Source of the DNA: Marinobacter denitrificans | GTDB taxonomy: Bacteria > Pseudomonadota > Gammaproteobacteria > Pseudomonadales > Oleiphilaceae | Direction of reading: 5' to 3' | Length of the DNA: 64,000 nucleotides | Assembly (NCBI RefSeq): GCF_008795955.1 | Contig: NZ_VMHN01000005.1 | Span: 174,812 to 238,811 of the forward strand | Shown: positions 62,392 to 64,000 of the stretch, in pieces | Position numbering within the stretch: the stretch's first letter is position 1 | How the letters are laid out: each line of letters begins with the position of its first letter | Translations under genes and position numbers: made by a program | Notes under the pieces: generated by a model | Seen by the model: the letters and a program-made list of their open reading frames with translations, nothing else | The model's database searches: none | Told to the model about the DNA's origin: nothing

Positions 62392-62464
62392 TAAATGCGA
62401 AGGCTGATGTTCTCCAGTAGTTATGACCCTTAATATCCACGGGGATTTAAAGCGAGGTTTTCAG

Positions 62465-63694
62465 GTGTCACTTATTATAAACAGAAGGTTGATTGCTTTT
62501 CTGGTTGCTTTGGCCGCAGGAATTGTTATTGCCGCTCAAATCGGGAAGATGCCCTCTGCATTACCCGTATTGAGGAACTCTTTTGACCTGTCGCTTGTAC
62601 AGGCGGGTTGGTTGTCAGCCTCTATTAATGGCGCGGCGGCCGTACTAGGACTTGTGAGTGGTCTGCTTGCAGCAAAAACCGGTGTGGGAAACACGTTGCT
62701 GCTTGGTCTGTTTGCAGCGGTCGTGGGCACGGTATTGGGTGCGCTGAGTACCACGGGTGAGATGTTGCTGGGAACACGACTGTTGGAGGGCGTAGGTTTT
62801 GTTCTGATAGCCGTATCTGCACCATCCATTATTGCCGCCGCTGCAACGCCAGAGTGGCGGCGGCGAGCGCTGGCGATATGGGGATGCTACATGCCCATTG
62901 GCGTTGCCGGTATGATCGTCCTCACACCGATGCTTATCGCAACAGGAGGGTGGCAAACTGTTTGGTGGGTGAATGGGGGGTTGCTTGTTTGTGTATTGGT
63001 TATTGCCTGGAGTATGAAGAGTGCTTTTCCAAAGACGCAGCCTTCCCCAGCCGGCAAACAGTCGTTGTTGAGCCAACTTCGGCAGAGTACCCAGCTAACC
63101 GGGCACTGGGTCATGGGTGGTGCTTTCGCAATATACTCTTCCCAATGGTTCATGATCGGCACCTGGTTACCTTCCTTCGCAGTCAGCTATATGGAGTTTT
63201 CCCTGAACCAGGCTGCACTGCTGACAGGTCTGGTCATGCTCGCAAATGCTTTGGGAAACCTGGCAGCCCCTTACCTGGCGTCTGTCGGATTTACCCGGTG
63301 GCAGGTTATTGCTGCCGGGCAGGTTTTAATCTCCGGCTTTGGTTTCGTGGTGTTCTCCTCGGACATTCAACCAGAACTGAGAATGTTTGCTGCGATCGCT
63401 GCATCAATAGCAGGCGGCACTATTCCCGGTACCGTGATGGCTGGTATTCCAGTTCATGCCCGCGATGCATCGGAAGTCGCTTTTGGTAATGGTATTGTTG
63501 TCCAGTGCATAAATGTTGGCATTCTACTTGGTCCTCCGGCAATCGCAGCGGTCGTTGCTGAATTCGGTGGTTGGGACACTGGCCGGTGGGTTTTTCCTTT
63601 TGTTGGTTGTTTTGGCGTAGTATTGGCGTTCGTGCTCAGGCGTCTGGAGTTAGTCAAGTTCGGAGCTCCGCCAGACACGAAAGCAGCTTCCTGA
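62465..63694 (+). CDS. MFS transporter (CynX/NimT-like)
   Basis: 409 residues from GTG at 62465, which has GAGG 7 bases upstream; an ATG at 62423 would add 14 polar residues without a site. About 12 helices are present. GKMPSALPVLRNSFDLSLVQ and AGWLSASINGAAAVLGLVSG form the first loop pattern, GMIVLTPMLIATGGWQTVWW the sixth region, and WQVIAAGQVLISGFGFVVFS the eighth. It resembles permeases of the cyanate or aromatic-acid groups. It is the last gene of the second rightward set. Confidence 0.85.
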   Translation: MSLIINRRLIAFLVALAAGIVIAAQIGKMPSALPVLRNSFDLSLVQAGWLSASINGAAAVLGLVSGLLAAKTGVGNTLLLGLFAAVVGTVLGALSTTGEMLLGTRLLEGVGFVLIAVSAPSIIAAAATPEWRRRALAIWGCYMPIGVAGMIVLTPMLIATGGWQTVWWVNGGLLVCVLVIAWSMKSAFPKTQPSPAGKQSLLSQLRQSTQLTGHWVMGGAFAIYSSQWFMIGTWLPSFAVSYMEFSLNQAALLTGLVMLANALGNLAAPYLASVGFTRWQVIAAGQVLISGFGFVVFSSDIQPELRMFAAIAASIAGGTIPGTVMAGIPVHARDASEVAFGNGIVVQCINVGILLGPPAIAAVVAEFGGWDTGRWVFPFVGCFGVVLAFVLRRLELVKFGAPPDTKAAS

Positions 63695-63783
63695 TGTTCG
63701 GTAGAGGCGGGAGGATGGTTGGCAGAATCACTGATTCAGGAACCACTTTGGCTAACAGAATGATTTACCTTTTATTTTAATAG

Positions 63784-63810
63784 GTGCCGAATCCCGGCAC
63801 TGTCGTTTTA
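63784..63810 (+). terminator. Short hairpin after the last MFS gene
   Basis: GTGCCG (63784-63789) pairs with CGGCAC (63795-63800) around a 5-nt loop, followed after four bases by GTTTTA. It is 90 bp after the permease stop and before the IS66 end. A modest terminator candidate. Confidence 0.45.
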
Positions 63811-63875
63811 TCGCGTCATACTTTAACGTGACTTTGAACCTCTTTCGGAAAGAGCTCATCAGGTGTCATCCTTTT

Positions 63876-64000
63876 GTAAGCGTCCGCCCATCACACCTTG
63901 TCAGGTATAGCCGGCTTCCAGTTGTGGGGCAATAGCTCGTCGATGGCGTTGTTCTTCTGCGTCGGAAGGCGGGTCAGCACATCCTTCAGGTAAGCACAGG
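63876..64000 (-). mobile_element. IS66-family insertion sequence, right end
   Basis: The element end is set at GTAAGCGTCCGCCCA (63876-63890), which begins with the GTAA typical of IS66 termini and lies 15 bp outside the transposase stop. The rest extends past the window. The other end, and so any 8-bp target duplication, cannot be seen. Confidence 0.7.
63891..64000 (-). CDS. tnpC: IS66-family TnpC transposase, C-terminus
   Basis: Reading leftward from the window edge, 35 codons give AYLKDVLTRLPTQKNNAIDE and LLPHNWKPAIPDKV, then stop at 63891. This is the well-conserved C-terminal end of IS66 TnpC (YLxDVLxRLP, DELLPHNW). The catalytic DDE core lies outside. It is read towards the catabolic genes and ends close to the element terminus. 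Confidence 0.88.
   Translation of the reverse strand, partial: CAYLKDVLTRLPTQKNNAIDELLPHNWKPAIPDKV

Noticed and set aside
1..64000. CRISPR arrays, tRNA or rRNA genes
   Set aside because: No regularly spaced repeats, tRNA-like cloverleaf or rRNA core sequence was recognised while reading; a dedicated tRNA scan was not possible.

Overview
The window reads as chromosome of an aerobic, marine-type gammaproteobacterium. FadL, LpxR, MipA/OmpV, an RND pump with TolC, TRAP transporters and a Dmp/Xyl-type meta-cleavage pathway all fit a Marinobacter-like organism. That assignment is inferred from gene content and was not tested by any search.

Layout. (1) 1-10.7 kb, envelope genes: a partial surface lipoprotein next to fadL, a TetR-like gene that has lost its recognition helix, then a leftward acrR-tolC-mipA-lpxR set divergent from acrA-acrB, with an AcrR-type palindrome between them. 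(2) 10.7-26.8 kb, accessory stress and metal genes: a decayed APC permease, a copper-type P-ATPase with a small membrane partner, a phosphoketolase / AMP-phosphorylase-like / PRPP-synthetase-like set ending in a decayed beta-CASP nuclease, an HlyD plus dual-ATPase ABC-2 exporter, a gutted marR and a tandem universal stress protein. (3) 25.7-28.7 kb, a graveyard: truncated mipA fused head-on to truncated higB, higA with an amber codon, a group II intron maturase remnant and a frameshifted napC. (4) 29.0-48.0 kb, an aromatic-acid catabolic island, all on the plus strand: lower meta pathway (dmpC,E,F,G,H,I,D), a four-component ring-hydroxylating dioxygenase, TAXI-TRAP uptake, a porin, an extradiol dioxygenase, a BenD-like dehydrogenase, a DMT transporter, an ACMSD-type decarboxylase and nadC. 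(5) 48.0-52.1 kb, a leftward nickel ECF transporter (nikR-K-M-L-Q-O), preceded by a dienelactone hydrolase. (6) 53.1-63.7 kb, a second rightward set: carboxyltransferase, citrate-synthase-like protein, DctPQM TRAP transporter, SDR, biotin carboxyl carrier, biotin carboxylase and two MFS permeases. An IS66-family end closes the window.

How it may work. An aromatic acid enters by the porin and TRAP systems. The Rieske dioxygenase (alpha, beta, Rieske ferredoxin, plant-type ferredoxin reductase) and the BenD-like SDR make a catechol, perhaps one that still carries its carboxyl group. The extradiol enzyme opens the ring, the ACMSD-like enzyme removes CO2, and the Dmp enzymes give pyruvate and acetyl-CoA. 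The biotin carboxylase module could carboxylate pyruvate or another oxo acid. nadC inside the operon suggests that quinolinate, a dead-end cyclisation product, arises and is salvaged.

The best candidates for something undescribed are: nadC coupled to ring cleavage; a shared 15-bp near-palindrome just downstream of three island promoters while no aromatic regulator is visible; the split biotin carboxylase with a citrate-synthase homologue lacking two catalytic residues; and the cluster of internally deleted regulators and toxin genes.
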